Assembly (NCBI RefSeq): GCF_963677565.1 | Contig: NZ_OY781981.1 | Span: forward strand, 2,591,001 to 2,655,000 | DNA length: 64,000 bases | Direction of reading: 5' to 3' | Source: an uncultured Draconibacterium sp. | GTDB taxonomy: Bacteria > Bacteroidota > Bacteroidia > Bacteroidales > Prolixibacteraceae | Notes under the pieces: generated by a model | What the model was told of the DNA's origin: nothing | The model's input: only the letters and a program-made list of their open reading frames with translations | The model's database searches: none | Shown: piece after piece, positions 1 through 8,064 of the stretch | Position numbering within the stretch: the first letter of the stretch is position 1 | How the letters are laid out: every line of letters starts with the position of its first letter | Made by a program: the position numbers and the translations under genes

Positions 1-600
1 GGCGTGCATGCTTCGTTTTTTATCCTTCATTTCGATTCTGAAAATGGTATTCCTGAAAACCTGGATATCGTTTATAAACTAAACAGTTTTTTACCTTCCG
101 ACATTGCTGTGCAAAAAGTATGGCCGGTTGATGAGGAGGCTCATGCCCGGTTTAGTGCTACCTCGCGCACGTATCATTATTTTATTTCCACCGAAAAAGA
201 TCCGTTTGCCACTGAAACGAGTCACAAATATTTTAAGCCACTTGATGTGGAAAAGATGAACGAGGCAGCACAAACGCTTATTAACTACACCGATTTTACC
301 AGCTTCAGCCGCCTGCATACCGATGTAAAAACCAACAACTGCAAGATTATGCAGGCCGAGTGGACGCAGCAAGGAGAGAGATTACAATTTACAATTAAAG
401 CCGATCGGTTTTTGCGAAATATGGTGCGCGCCATCGTTGGAACTTTGCTGGAAGTGGGACAGGGGAAACTCAGCATCGAACAGTTTTGTGAGATTATTGA
501 AAAGCAGGACCGTGGCGCAGCAGGAGCATCTGCGCCGGCGCAAGGTTTGTTTTTGGTGGATATTGAATACCCCGAGTCGATTACACAGAACCGCCCTTAA
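1..600 (+). CDS. truA: tRNA pseudouridine(38-40) synthase TruA, C-terminal part (5' end outside window)
   Basis: TruA converts U38, U39 and U40 of tRNA anticodon stems to pseudouridine. The reading frame is open to the left edge, and its first residues, GVHAS, are the end of the family's RTDxGVHA motif, so the catalytic Asp lies just outside the window. The GTG at position 4 is the conserved Val, not a start. About 199 residues are present, including RTYHYFI, which matches the conserved R-x-Y-x-Y segment, and the FLRNMVRAIVGTLLEVG block typical of the C-terminal half. The 3' end overlaps the convergent AraC-type gene by 20 nt. The family call is firm. Confidence 0.93.
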   Translation, partial: GVHASFFILHFDSENGIPENLDIVYKLNSFLPSDIAVQKVWPVDEEAHARFSATSRTYHYFISTEKDPFATETSHKYFKPLDVEKMNEAAQTLINYTDFTSFSRLHTDVKTNNCKIMQAEWTQQGERLQFTIKADRFLRNMVRAIVGTLLEVGQGKLSIEQFCEIIEKQDRGAAGASAPAQGLFLVDIEYPESITQNRP

Positions 601-1456
601 TCTTTTTGCGGTATTGTAATGGTGACACGCCGTTAATCCGTTTAAACTGTCGATTAAAATACGAAATGCTGTTGTAACCACATTCAATGGCAATATTCCC
701 GAAACTCTCGTTACTTCCGGCTATCAGTTTCCCCGCATATTCAATCCGCATATCATTCAGAAATTCAGAATAAGCTTTGCCAGTTCGTTGTTTAAAATAA
801 CGGCAAAACGAGTTGGGAGTCATGTTTGCTACATCGGCAAGTTGCCCCAGATTTACTTCATTTCGGAAATTTTTTGACAGAAAGTTAAAGATCACATTAA
901 TGCGTTCGTTGTCCGATTCGCGGGTTGGCGTGCGGTAACTCACGGAAGAAAGTGTGCGCAAACCTTCAGAAAGGGCAAACGTATTCAGAATGCTCATCAG
1001 TAGTTGAAAGCGTTTAAAACCATCGGCACCGGGGCATTGTTTTATCCACTCAATCAATTCTTTTTTATCGGGTCCGTCAATTTTAACTCCCATCGAAGCT
1101 TTATCAAGCAAATGTTTTATGTGCAACATTTCCGGAATTTCGAAAAACTGGTTTCCAAAAGTTTCGTCTTTAAAAAACAAGGAAATGCTTAACACCTCCA
1201 GGTTGCTATCGGGGTGATAATAAGTTTCGTCGCATTTGGTAACGTGAGGCACATTTTTTCCAATTATAAAAACATCGCCCGGCTGAAAACGTTCCACATG
1301 ATTTCCGATAAAACTGGTTCCTTCACCTTTTACAATGTAAGTTATCTGATGCTCGGGATGATAATGTATTGTATCATAAAAGTGTGCCCCGTCATCAATT
1401 TGTAGCCGGAATGAGTTTCCTCCTGTCTTTGGAATTACAAAACGTACTGCCTTCAT
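581..1456 (-). CDS. AraC-family transcriptional regulator with cupin sensor domain
   Basis: The 291-residue protein has an N-terminal cupin-like ligand domain (about residues 20-110, with YHPEHQITYIVKGEG and QPGDVFIIGKNVPH) and a C-terminal double helix-turn-helix (about 190-288, with LGQLADVANMTPNSFCRYFK and the signature GYNSISYFNRQFKRINGVSP). It is transcribed away from the hydroxyproline catabolic operon and shares its 177 bp upstream region. The natural inference is that it controls that operon in response to hydroxyproline or an intermediate, but the sequence does not show the effector. Its last codons overlap truA in convergent orientation. Confidence 0.9.
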   Translation of the reverse strand: MKAVRFVIPKTGGNSFRLQIDDGAHFYDTIHYHPEHQITYIVKGEGTSFIGNHVERFQPGDVFIIGKNVPHVTKCDETYYHPDSNLEVLSISLFFKDETFGNQFFEIPEMLHIKHLLDKASMGVKIDGPDKKELIEWIKQCPGADGFKRFQLLMSILNTFALSEGLRTLSSVSYRTPTRESDNERINVIFNFLSKNFRNEVNLGQLADVANMTPNSFCRYFKQRTGKAYSEFLNDMRIEYAGKLIAGSNESFGNIAIECGYNSISYFNRQFKRINGVSPLQYRKKIKGGSV

Positions 1457-1591
1457 TTATTATCGATCAGTAAAATATGTCTTTCTGAAAATTGTTCTCA
1501 ATTACCATAATAATATCTTATAAAACCTTAAAAGGGTAAAATAGTTCAAAAAATGGATAAAATAAGAAAATAAAAAGGTGTTTAACTCCTT

Positions 1592-1599
1592 TAAGTTTG
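1592..1599 (+). promoter_or_regulatory. Candidate -7 promoter box before hydroxyproline operon
   Basis: TAAGTTTG matches the Bacteroidota -7 consensus TAnnTTTG and lies 34 nt before the start codon of the DapA-like gene. No TTG is seen at the usual -33 spacing, which would fit an activator-dependent promoter served by the divergent AraC-type regulator. That reading is inference. Confidence 0.4.
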
Positions 1600-1633
1600 T
1601 CTTTGTAATTAGTCATCAAATAAATGAGAAAAT

Positions 1634-2527
1634 ATGAGACCAACATGGACAGGGGTTTATCCCGCAGTAACAACAAAATTTAAGGAAAACGGAGAACTGG
1701 ATATTCCTGCTTTTATCAAGAATATTGAATTCCAGATCGAATCAGGAGTTTCAGGAATTATTATCGGTGGTTCGCTGGGTGAATCAAGCACCTTAAGTAA
1801 TGAGGAAAAAGTTGAGTTAGTAAAGTCGCTTCAGCAATATCGAGAACAGGTACCGGTAATTATGAATATCGCCGAGTCAAGCACAGTAAATGCTATTGAA
1901 GCAGCAAAACAGGCCGAAGTAAATGGCGCCGATGGTTTGATGTTGCTTCCACCGCTTTTATACAAAGCCGACGCCGATGAAACTGTGGAGTATTTTAAAA
2001 CTGTGGCTGAAGCTACTTCGTTACCAATTTTGTTGTACAACAACCCGGTTGATTACAAAATTGAGATTACAGTTCCGATGTTCGAGAAACTAAAAGATAC
2101 TCCGAATATCGAAGCGGTAAAAGAGTCTACCCGCGACTTGACAAACATTACAAGATTAAAGAATGCTTTAGGCGATCGTTTTAAAATTTTGGGTGGTGTT
2201 GATACCCTTTGTTTGGAGTCGCTGTTGTTGGGTGGCGACGGTTTGGTTGCCGGTTTGGTTTGTGCTTTCCCAAAAGAAACAGTGGTTTTGTACGAGTTGG
2301 CCAAAGCCGGAAAAATTGATGAAGCACTGGAATTGTACCGTTGGTTTATGCCGCTTTTCGAAATGGACATCCACTCGAAACTGGTACAGTACATTAAACT
2401 TTGCGAAGTGTACACCGGTATCGGAACTGAGTATGTGCGTGCTCCGCGAAAAATGATCACCGGAGCAGAACGCGAATCGATCATTGCTACCATTGAACAT
2501 GCATTGGCAAACCGTCCAAAATTTTAG
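1634..2527 (+). CDS. DapA-superfamily lyase, probable pyrroline-4-hydroxy-2-carboxylate deaminase
   Basis: This is a 297-residue TIM-barrel protein of the dihydrodipicolinate synthase/N-acetylneuraminate lyase superfamily. The Schiff-base lysine is K163 (AVKESTRD) and the catalytic tyrosine is Y135 (LLYNNP). The phosphate/carboxylate-binding loop reads GGSLGESS near residue 45. A biosynthetic dapA would not be expected with these neighbours: an alpha-ketoglutarate semialdehyde dehydrogenase-like gene 3 nt downstream, then a proline-racemase-family epimerase and a DadA-like oxidase. In D-hydroxyproline catabolism this position is filled by the deaminase that converts delta1-pyrroline-4-hydroxy-2-carboxylate to alpha-ketoglutarate semialdehyde and ammonia. 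The superfamily is certain. The substrate is inferred from context. Confidence 0.82.
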   Translation: MRPTWTGVYPAVTTKFKENGELDIPAFIKNIEFQIESGVSGIIIGGSLGESSTLSNEEKVELVKSLQQYREQVPVIMNIAESSTVNAIEAAKQAEVNGADGLMLLPPLLYKADADETVEYFKTVAEATSLPILLYNNPVDYKIEITVPMFEKLKDTPNIEAVKESTRDLTNITRLKNALGDRFKILGGVDTLCLESLLLGGDGLVAGLVCAFPKETVVLYELAKAGKIDEALELYRWFMPLFEMDIHSKLVQYIKLCEVYTGIGTEYVRAPRKMITGAERESIIATIEHALANRPKF

Positions 2528-2530
2528 AGT

Positions 2531-4012
2531 ATGGCCGAATTGAAAGACCAAATTAATGAGATAATGTTGAAGGCTTCTGAAGCCTTCAACGTGTATAAGA
2601 AAGTTTCTGCTGAAAAGCGCGCTGCTTTTTTGCGGACGATCGGTGAGGAGATCATGAATATTGGCGACGAATTGGTGGAAACCGTAATGGCTGAATCCAA
2701 TTTGCCGGAAGCCCGTGTTCGCGGAGAGCGAGGTCGAACAGTTGGACAGCTGAATAAGTTTGCCGACCTGATCGACGAAGGATCGTGGTGCGAAGCTACC
2801 ATTGATGTTGGTGATCCGGGGCGTGAGCCACTTCCTAAACCTGATATCAGAAAAAAACTGGTGCCGCTTGGGCCGGTTGTGGTTTTTGGTGCCGGTAATT
2901 TTCCGCTGGCATTTTCTGTTGCCGGTGGTGATACTGCGTCAGCTTTGGCCGGTGGAAACCCTGTGGTTGTGAAAGGTCATCCGGCTCACCCAAAAACGGG
3001 AGCTTTGGTGGCAGCTGCTATTGAGGAGGCTGTTGAAAAATGCGAATTGCCAGCCGGAACTTTTGGTTTTATCGACGATGCCGGTTATGAATCGGGACAG
3101 CTGTTGGTGAAACATCCGGTTACAAAAGCTGTTGGATTTACCGGCTCGTATCAGGGCGGAATGGCTTTGGTGAAGTTGGCTGCTGATCGTGAAGAGCCAA
3201 TTCCCGTTTTTGCTGAAATGGGAAGTATCAATCCTGTTGTTGTAATGGAGGAAGCACTGGCTATCGACCATGCAACAATTGTTTCAAAACTGGTTGCTTC
3301 GGTAAATCTTGGAGCCGGTCAGTTTTGTACCAATCCGGGATTGCTGATCACAACAAAAACAGATGGCTACGAAGCATTTGTGGAAGAACTGGCAAAAGAG
3401 GTTGCAGCGACAAAAGGTTCTCAAATGTTCAGCACTTTAGTTCTTCGAAATTACGAATTGAACAAGGATAAAATGTTCTCGCATTCGGAAGTGAAGTTGC
3501 TTGGGACAGGAATAGGTGAAGAAGAAACGGGAAATGTTCCTCCAGCACTTGCAACAGTTTCTGGTGCTGATTTTATTAAAAATCCGCATTTGCACGAAGA
3601 GGTTTTTGGCCCCTTTAGTTTGCTGGTGGTTTGCGAAAATAAGGCTGAACTCCTTGATGTGGTGAACGGCTTAAAAGGTCAGTTAACGGCTACTGTTCAT
3701 GCCAAAGAAAGTGAGTTGCCCGACAACCAGGAAATTGTGGATGCGTTACTCGAAAAATGTGGACGACTGTTACTAAACGGAGTTCCAACAGGTGTTGAGG
3801 TTTGTGCAGCAATGCAGCATGGTGGACCGTTCCCGGCAGCAAGCGATTCGCGTTTTACTTCGGTTGGTGTGAGTGCCATAAAACGTTTTGTACGTCCGGT
3901 GGCTTTCCAGGATTTTCCTGACAGTTTATTGCCTGCTGAGCTGCAAAACAGCAACCCGCTAAACATTTGGAGAGTAGTTAACGACACGTGGACTAACGCC
4001 GCGGTTAAATAG
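2531..4012 (+). CDS. Aldehyde dehydrogenase, probable alpha-ketoglutarate semialdehyde (2,5-dioxovalerate) dehydrogenase
   Basis: This 493-residue aldehyde dehydrogenase has the catalytic cysteine C266 (GAGQFCTNPG) and general base E229 (PVFAEMGS). The Rossmann segment VGFTGSYQGG lies at about 201-210. FAEMGSINPV and QFCTNPGL are characteristic of the ketoglutarate semialdehyde dehydrogenase branch, which oxidises the product of the upstream lyase to 2-oxoglutarate with NAD(P)+. It starts 3 nt after the upstream stop codon, so the two are probably translationally coupled. The enzyme class is firm and the substrate is well supported by the operon. Confidence 0.87.
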   Translation: MAELKDQINEIMLKASEAFNVYKKVSAEKRAAFLRTIGEEIMNIGDELVETVMAESNLPEARVRGERGRTVGQLNKFADLIDEGSWCEATIDVGDPGREPLPKPDIRKKLVPLGPVVVFGAGNFPLAFSVAGGDTASALAGGNPVVVKGHPAHPKTGALVAAAIEEAVEKCELPAGTFGFIDDAGYESGQLLVKHPVTKAVGFTGSYQGGMALVKLAADREEPIPVFAEMGSINPVVVMEEALAIDHATIVSKLVASVNLGAGQFCTNPGLLITTKTDGYEAFVEELAKEVAATKGSQMFSTLVLRNYELNKDKMFSHSEVKLLGTGIGEEETGNVPPALATVSGADFIKNPHLHEEVFGPFSLLVVCENKAELLDVVNGLKGQLTATVHAKESELPDNQEIVDALLEKCGRLLLNGVPTGVEVCAAMQHGGPFPAASDSRFTSVGVSAIKRFVRPVAFQDFPDSLLPAELQNSNPLNIWRVVNDTWTNAAVK

Positions 4013-4040
4013 TATAGTTATGATTTTATAGAATCTGACA

Positions 4041-5057
4041 ATGACAAGAAGATCATTTTTTTGTATCGATGGACATACCTGCGGCAATCCGGTGCGGGTA
4101 GTGGCCGGTGGAGTTCCCCGCTTAAAGGGGAAAAGTATTTTTGAGAAACGCGAGCATTTCCTCGAGGAATACGATTGGATTCGCACAGGTTTAATGTTCG
4201 AACCCCGTGGCCACGAGCAAATGTCGGGGAGTTTTATTTTTCCACCAGAAAATCCGCATAACGACGCGGGAATTCTTTTCATCGAAACAAGTGGTTGTTT
4301 GCCCATGTGCGGGCACGGAACCATTGGCACAGTTACCATTGCCGTTGAGGAAGGGTTGATTGTGCCGCATACGCCCGGAATTGTTCGTTTGGAGACGCCT
4401 GCCGGTTTGGTGTTGGCACATTATAAACAGAATGAAAAAGGCAAAGTAACATCGGTGAAAATCATCAATGTTCCGTCGTTTTTATATGCCAGAAACCTAA
4501 CGGTTGAAAGTCCGCATTTGGGAGAGTTGACTGTTGATGTATCTTATGGCGGAAACTTTTACGCAATAGTTGATGAGCAGCCTAATTTCTCAGGATTGCA
4601 CAACTTCACTGCCGACGAGTTGATCACTTTCAGTGGAGCGGTCCGCAAAGGGCTGAATGAAAAATACAGTTTTGTACATCCTCAAAACGAGAAGATATGT
4701 GGATTGAGCCATGTACTTTGGACCGGAAATACCAAAAGCGAAGAAGCCGACGCACGTAACGCTGTTTTTTATGGCGAAAAAGCGATTGATCGTTGCCCAT
4801 GCGGTACCGGAACTTCAGCGCGGATGGCGCAGTGGTTCTCGAACGGAAAATTGCAGTTGGGCTCAACTTTCTTGCACGAAAGTGTAATCGGTAGCCAGTT
4901 TATTGGTACCGTTGAGCAGCAACAAAAAGTGGGCGATTTCGATGCAATTGTTCCGGGAATTGAAGGCTGGGCAAAAGTTACCGGCTACAATCATATTATT
5001 ATCGATGATGAGGACGATCCTTATGCACACGGATTTAGGGTGGTAGGAAAACTATAG
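4041..5057 (+). CDS. 4-hydroxyproline 2-epimerase (proline racemase family)
   Basis: This 338-residue member of the proline racemase family has both active-site cysteines: C90 in MCGHGTIG and C254 in RCPCGTGTSA. Two cysteines indicate an epimerase or racemase. The related trans-3-hydroxyproline dehydratases have Ser or Thr at the first position. In this operon it should convert trans-4-hydroxy-L-proline to cis-4-hydroxy-D-proline, the substrate of the oxidase that starts 6 nt downstream. Proline racemase activity cannot be excluded from sequence, but the neighbouring lyase and dehydrogenase favour hydroxyproline. Confidence 0.88.
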   Translation: MTRRSFFCIDGHTCGNPVRVVAGGVPRLKGKSIFEKREHFLEEYDWIRTGLMFEPRGHEQMSGSFIFPPENPHNDAGILFIETSGCLPMCGHGTIGTVTIAVEEGLIVPHTPGIVRLETPAGLVLAHYKQNEKGKVTSVKIINVPSFLYARNLTVESPHLGELTVDVSYGGNFYAIVDEQPNFSGLHNFTADELITFSGAVRKGLNEKYSFVHPQNEKICGLSHVLWTGNTKSEEADARNAVFYGEKAIDRCPCGTGTSARMAQWFSNGKLQLGSTFLHESVIGSQFIGTVEQQQKVGDFDAIVPGIEGWAKVTGYNHIIIDDEDDPYAHGFRVVGKL

Positions 5058-5063
5058 CGAAAG

Positions 5064-6308
5064 ATGAGCAAGAAAATTATTGTTATTGGAGCGGGAGTGA
5101 TAGGTTTGCATTGTGCCTATTATTTGAAGGAGGCCGGTTTCGAGGTGGAAGTGATTGAAGCCGGCAGCGAAAACAATGAAGAAGGTTGTTCGTACGGAAA
5201 CTGCGGACTGCTGGTGCCCAGTCATTTTGTGCCCTTGGCGTCGCCCGAGATGTTGCGCTCCGGATTGAAAATGATGCTCGACAGAACCAGCCCTGTTTAT
5301 CTTCCGCCGGGTAAAAATATTTCCTCGCTCCCTTGGTTTTTTAAGTTTATGAAAGCTGCGAACAAAAAATCGGTTGCCCGCGCCATTCCAACTTTGTACA
5401 AACTAAATGATGAAAGTCGCAAGTTGTATGAACAGTTGAGCGCCGAAAACAAAAACCAAAGTGGTTTCACGAACAAAGGCCTGTTAATGGCCGCGACAAC
5501 CGAAAAAGGTTTGGAAGAGGAAGTTGCTTTGGCCAAAATTGCAAACGATCTTGGAATTGAAACGCAGTTACTCGATCAACAACAACTGAAAACCATTGAG
5601 CCAGAAGTTGATTTGCAGGTTACCGGAGCGGTGCTTTACAAAAGCGACGGAAACGTTTCGCCGGAAGGGCACCTGCGTTGGCTGAAGAGTTACCTAAAAG
5701 CTAGTGGCGTTGTATTTCGATACGATACTTCTGTAAGTAGTTTTCAGCTTGAAAAAGGTAAAATTAAAGCAGTGGAAACCGGTTCAGGGAAACTGAATGC
5801 AGATGAGTTTGTGTTGGCAACAGGATCTTATTCTGCAAAATTGGTCGGTTCTGTAGGAGTGAAAGTTCCGGTAATATCCGGTAAAGGTTACAGCTTCGAT
5901 TTGCAAAAAGACCGACTGAAATTACAAACACCTCTGATTTTAACAGAAGCCAAGGTCGCCTTAACGCCTTTCGAAAATACAGTGCGTTTGGGTAGTGGAA
6001 TGGAGTTCAACGGAACGATTGGAGATATTTCATACAACCGGGTTCAGGCGATTATCAACCGTACACAAAAGGCTTTGCCAAATATGGAAAAACTGGATGC
6101 CAAAAAACTGGATATCTGGGAAGGATTAAGGCCGGTTACACCAACCGGAGTTCCAATTATTGGCAGAACAAACAAGTACAATAACCTGCTTGTGGCAACC
6201 GGTCATGCCATGATGGGCGTAAGTCTTGGCCCCATAACAGGAAAAATTATCAGTCAGTTGGTAGCGGGTGAAAAACCCGATTTCGACATGGAACTGATGA
6301 GCATATAA
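5064..6308 (+). CDS. FAD-dependent oxidoreductase, probable cis-4-hydroxy-D-proline oxidase/dehydrogenase (DadA-like)
   Basis: This 414-residue flavoprotein of the D-amino-acid dehydrogenase family begins with the dinucleotide-binding motif VIGAGVIGLHCAYYL (residues 6-20) and ends with the family's GLRPVTPTGVPIIG and ATGHAMMGVSLGPITG blocks, which contact FAD. It lacks a signal peptide and should act at the inner face of the membrane, passing electrons to the respiratory chain. As last gene of the operon it would oxidise cis-4-hydroxy-D-proline to pyrroline-4-hydroxy-2-carboxylate, closing the pathway with the first gene. Other D-amino acids remain possible substrates. Confidence 0.85.
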   Translation: MSKKIIVIGAGVIGLHCAYYLKEAGFEVEVIEAGSENNEEGCSYGNCGLLVPSHFVPLASPEMLRSGLKMMLDRTSPVYLPPGKNISSLPWFFKFMKAANKKSVARAIPTLYKLNDESRKLYEQLSAENKNQSGFTNKGLLMAATTEKGLEEEVALAKIANDLGIETQLLDQQQLKTIEPEVDLQVTGAVLYKSDGNVSPEGHLRWLKSYLKASGVVFRYDTSVSSFQLEKGKIKAVETGSGKLNADEFVLATGSYSAKLVGSVGVKVPVISGKGYSFDLQKDRLKLQTPLILTEAKVALTPFENTVRLGSGMEFNGTIGDISYNRVQAIINRTQKALPNMEKLDAKKLDIWEGLRPVTPTGVPIIGRTNKYNNLLVATGHAMMGVSLGPITGKIISQLVAGEKPDFDMELMSI

Positions 6309-6321
6309 TACTCGGCATAGA

Positions 6322-6345
6322 GAATTGTTAACCCCTAAACAATTC
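6322..6345 (+). terminator. Hairpin after the hydroxyproline operon
   Basis: A perfect 8-bp inverted repeat, GAATTGTT/AACAATTC, with an 8-nt loop lies 13 nt past the oxidase stop codon. No U-tract follows, so it may only stabilise the 3' end or act with other factors. Confidence 0.4.
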
Positions 6346-6407
6346 AATTCTCCTCCTCAAATACCAGAAAAGAAATCAGAAAACTTTCCGGCAGAAAAGA
6401 TTCTGCT

Positions 6408-6415
6408 TATATTTG
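6408..6415 (+). promoter_or_regulatory. Candidate -7 promoter box for first B12 transcript
   Basis: TATATTTG matches TAnnTTTG. A start about 6-7 nt downstream would place the first transcribed base at the 5' edge of the cobalamin riboswitch, which supports the assignment. No clear -33 TTG is present. Confidence 0.5.
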
Positions 6416-6424
6416 TCCGCGAGT

Positions 6425-6600
6425 TTGGTTCGATGGTTTATAGCACTATAAACACGATGAAAAGGGAATCCGGTGTAAATCCGGAACTGTACCCGCAGCT
6501 GTAAATCCTGAAACTGATCATTACTCACGCCACTGTCGGTTCAGCCAATGACGGGAAGGCAATGATCAAATGGGATGAGTCAGAAGACCTGCCAACAATA
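6425..6600 (+). promoter_or_regulatory. Cobalamin riboswitch 1 (before btuF-like gene)
   Basis: The conserved core is plain: AAAAGGGAATCCGG, then the CCGGA partner strand and CTGTACCCGCAGCTGTAA, the GCCACTG segment near 6529, GGGAAGGC near 6553, and the closing B12 box GTCAGAAGACCTGCC near 6579-6593. It ends about 80 nt before the btuF-like start codon. In Gram-negative bacteria such elements usually hide the ribosome-binding region when adenosylcobalamin or a related cobamide binds. It should therefore repress the downstream uptake and adenosylation genes when B12 is plentiful. Confidence 0.95.
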
Positions 6601-6681
6601 TGGATGAACGAACTTCGGGAACAAAGTTTCGGGAATCAATCAATTGATTTCTGCACCTGATTTCCTGTTAATTTTAAACGG

Positions 6682-7488
6682 ATGAGAATTAAATTACTTG
6701 TAGTATTGCTGCTTGCCGGTTTTTCGGTGCTTGCACAGGATGTTAAGCGCGTAATTTCGCTGGCACCGTCGATTACTGAAAATATTTATCTGGTTGGTGG
6801 AAAAGATAAACTGGTTGGATGTACTAGTTACTGTACTCATGCTGTTAGCGATGGAATTGAAGAAATTGGCTCCACTGTTGATGTAAATGTGGAGAAAATT
6901 TTTGCGTTGAAACCAGATGTGGTGTTAACTATGAAACTGACCAAACCACAGGATATTGCCACGCTTGAAAAACTTGGAATACGCGTAGAGGTTTTGGAAA
7001 CACCACGCACATTTGACGAAATTTGTTACCAAACCCTGGATATTGCAAGAATGATCGGTAATGAAGGTCAGGCAAAAAAAGTAGTAGCGGACGCAAAATC
7101 CAAAGTTGCTGAAATTCAGAAAAAATCGAAACAATTGCCACCTTCCAAAATATTCTTTCAAATTGGAGCAAATCCTATTTTTACAGTGCTTGATAAAACG
7201 TTCATGAACGATTTTATTTTGTATTGTAATGGTGAGAATATTGCGTCGGGCCTTGAGCATGGAACAATGACACGCGAAAGTATTCTTCTGAAAAATCCGG
7301 ATGTAATTATTATTGCAGAAATGGGTGGTTTTGGCGAACAGGAACAAAAAGTTTGGAATGCGTACGATGGAATGACGGCAGTAAAAAATGATAAAGTATT
7401 TTTAATTGCATCGGAGACTTCGTGTAGTCCAACACCTGCAAATTTTGTGAGTGCACTGGAAGATGTATACCGTTTTGTAAGCGAATAA
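6682..7488 (+). CDS. btuF: Cobalamin ABC transporter periplasmic binding protein, BtuF-like
   Basis: The 268-residue protein has an N-terminal signal peptide (hydrophobic stretch 5-17, likely cleavage after about residue 18) followed by a helical-backbone metal/B12 receptor fold (RVISLAPSITENIYLVGG is the family's opening strand-helix). It lacks a lipobox and should be periplasmic. It follows a cobalamin riboswitch and is followed by cobO and by FecCD-type permease and ATPase genes, so B12 or other corrinoids are the likely ligand rather than ferric siderophores or haem. Confidence 0.85.
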   Translation: MRIKLLVVLLLAGFSVLAQDVKRVISLAPSITENIYLVGGKDKLVGCTSYCTHAVSDGIEEIGSTVDVNVEKIFALKPDVVLTMKLTKPQDIATLEKLGIRVEVLETPRTFDEICYQTLDIARMIGNEGQAKKVVADAKSKVAEIQKKSKQLPPSKIFFQIGANPIFTVLDKTFMNDFILYCNGENIASGLEHGTMTRESILLKNPDVIIIAEMGGFGEQEQKVWNAYDGMTAVKNDKVFLIASETSCSPTPANFVSALEDVYRFVSE

Positions 7489-7489
7489 T

Positions 7490-8017
7490 ATGGTGAAAGG
7501 ATTAGTACATATTTATACTGGTGACGGGAAGGGCAAAACTACAGCTTCTGTTGGTTTGGCCATCAGGGCGCTTGGGCACGGGCATTCAGTTGTTTATGCA
7601 TCGTTTTTTAAAAAGCCCGATTCATATGGTTATAACGAAATTCAGATACTGAAAAAGCAGGGGGCAACAGTTTTTACTTTTTCGGAAGGTATGCCAATGG
7701 CCAATCCGCAAATTACGCCGGAAGAATACCATGCTACAACTGCTGAAGGGCTAAAAATCCTGAAAGCCTTTATTGAGGAGAATAATATACAAGTTTTGGT
7801 ACTCGATGAGATTTTAATAGCCATAAAATATGGCTACATAAAAGAGAAGAAACTTTGTGATTTTATTGATAAAAAGCCTTTTGAAACCGAGTTGATTTTG
7901 ACAGGAAGAGGAGCTACCGAAAAGATTAAGGAAAAAGCGGATTACATTACGGTGCTTTCAAAAGAAAAACATCCATACGATGAAGGTGTGCAGGCGCGTG
8001 TTGGTATAGAATATTAA
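7490..8017 (+). CDS. cobO: Cob(I)yrinic acid a,c-diamide adenosyltransferase (CobO/BtuR type)
   Basis: The 175-residue cytoplasmic enzyme transfers the adenosyl group of ATP to the cobalt of reduced corrinoids. The CobA/CobO-type P-loop GDGKGKTT spans residues 11-18, and VLDEILIAIKYGYI matches the second conserved block. Its start codon lies one base after the btuF-like stop codon, so it is in the same riboswitch-controlled transcript. Its position between transporter genes suggests that imported corrinoid is adenosylated straight after entry, as in salvage. Confidence 0.92.
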   Translation: MVKGLVHIYTGDGKGKTTASVGLAIRALGHGHSVVYASFFKKPDSYGYNEIQILKKQGATVFTFSEGMPMANPQITPEEYHATTAEGLKILKAFIEENNIQVLVLDEILIAIKYGYIKEKKLCDFIDKKPFETELILTGRGATEKIKEKADYITVLSKEKHPYDEGVQARVGIEY

Positions 8018-8064
8018 TTTAAACGGTGTGTCATTTATTGATGATAGACCACAAAAAAAGATAA

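Noticed and set aside
1634..2527. Biosynthetic dihydrodipicolinate synthase (dapA)
   Set aside because: The fold is right, but neighbours are a catabolic dehydrogenase, epimerase and oxidase, and no lysine-pathway gene is near.
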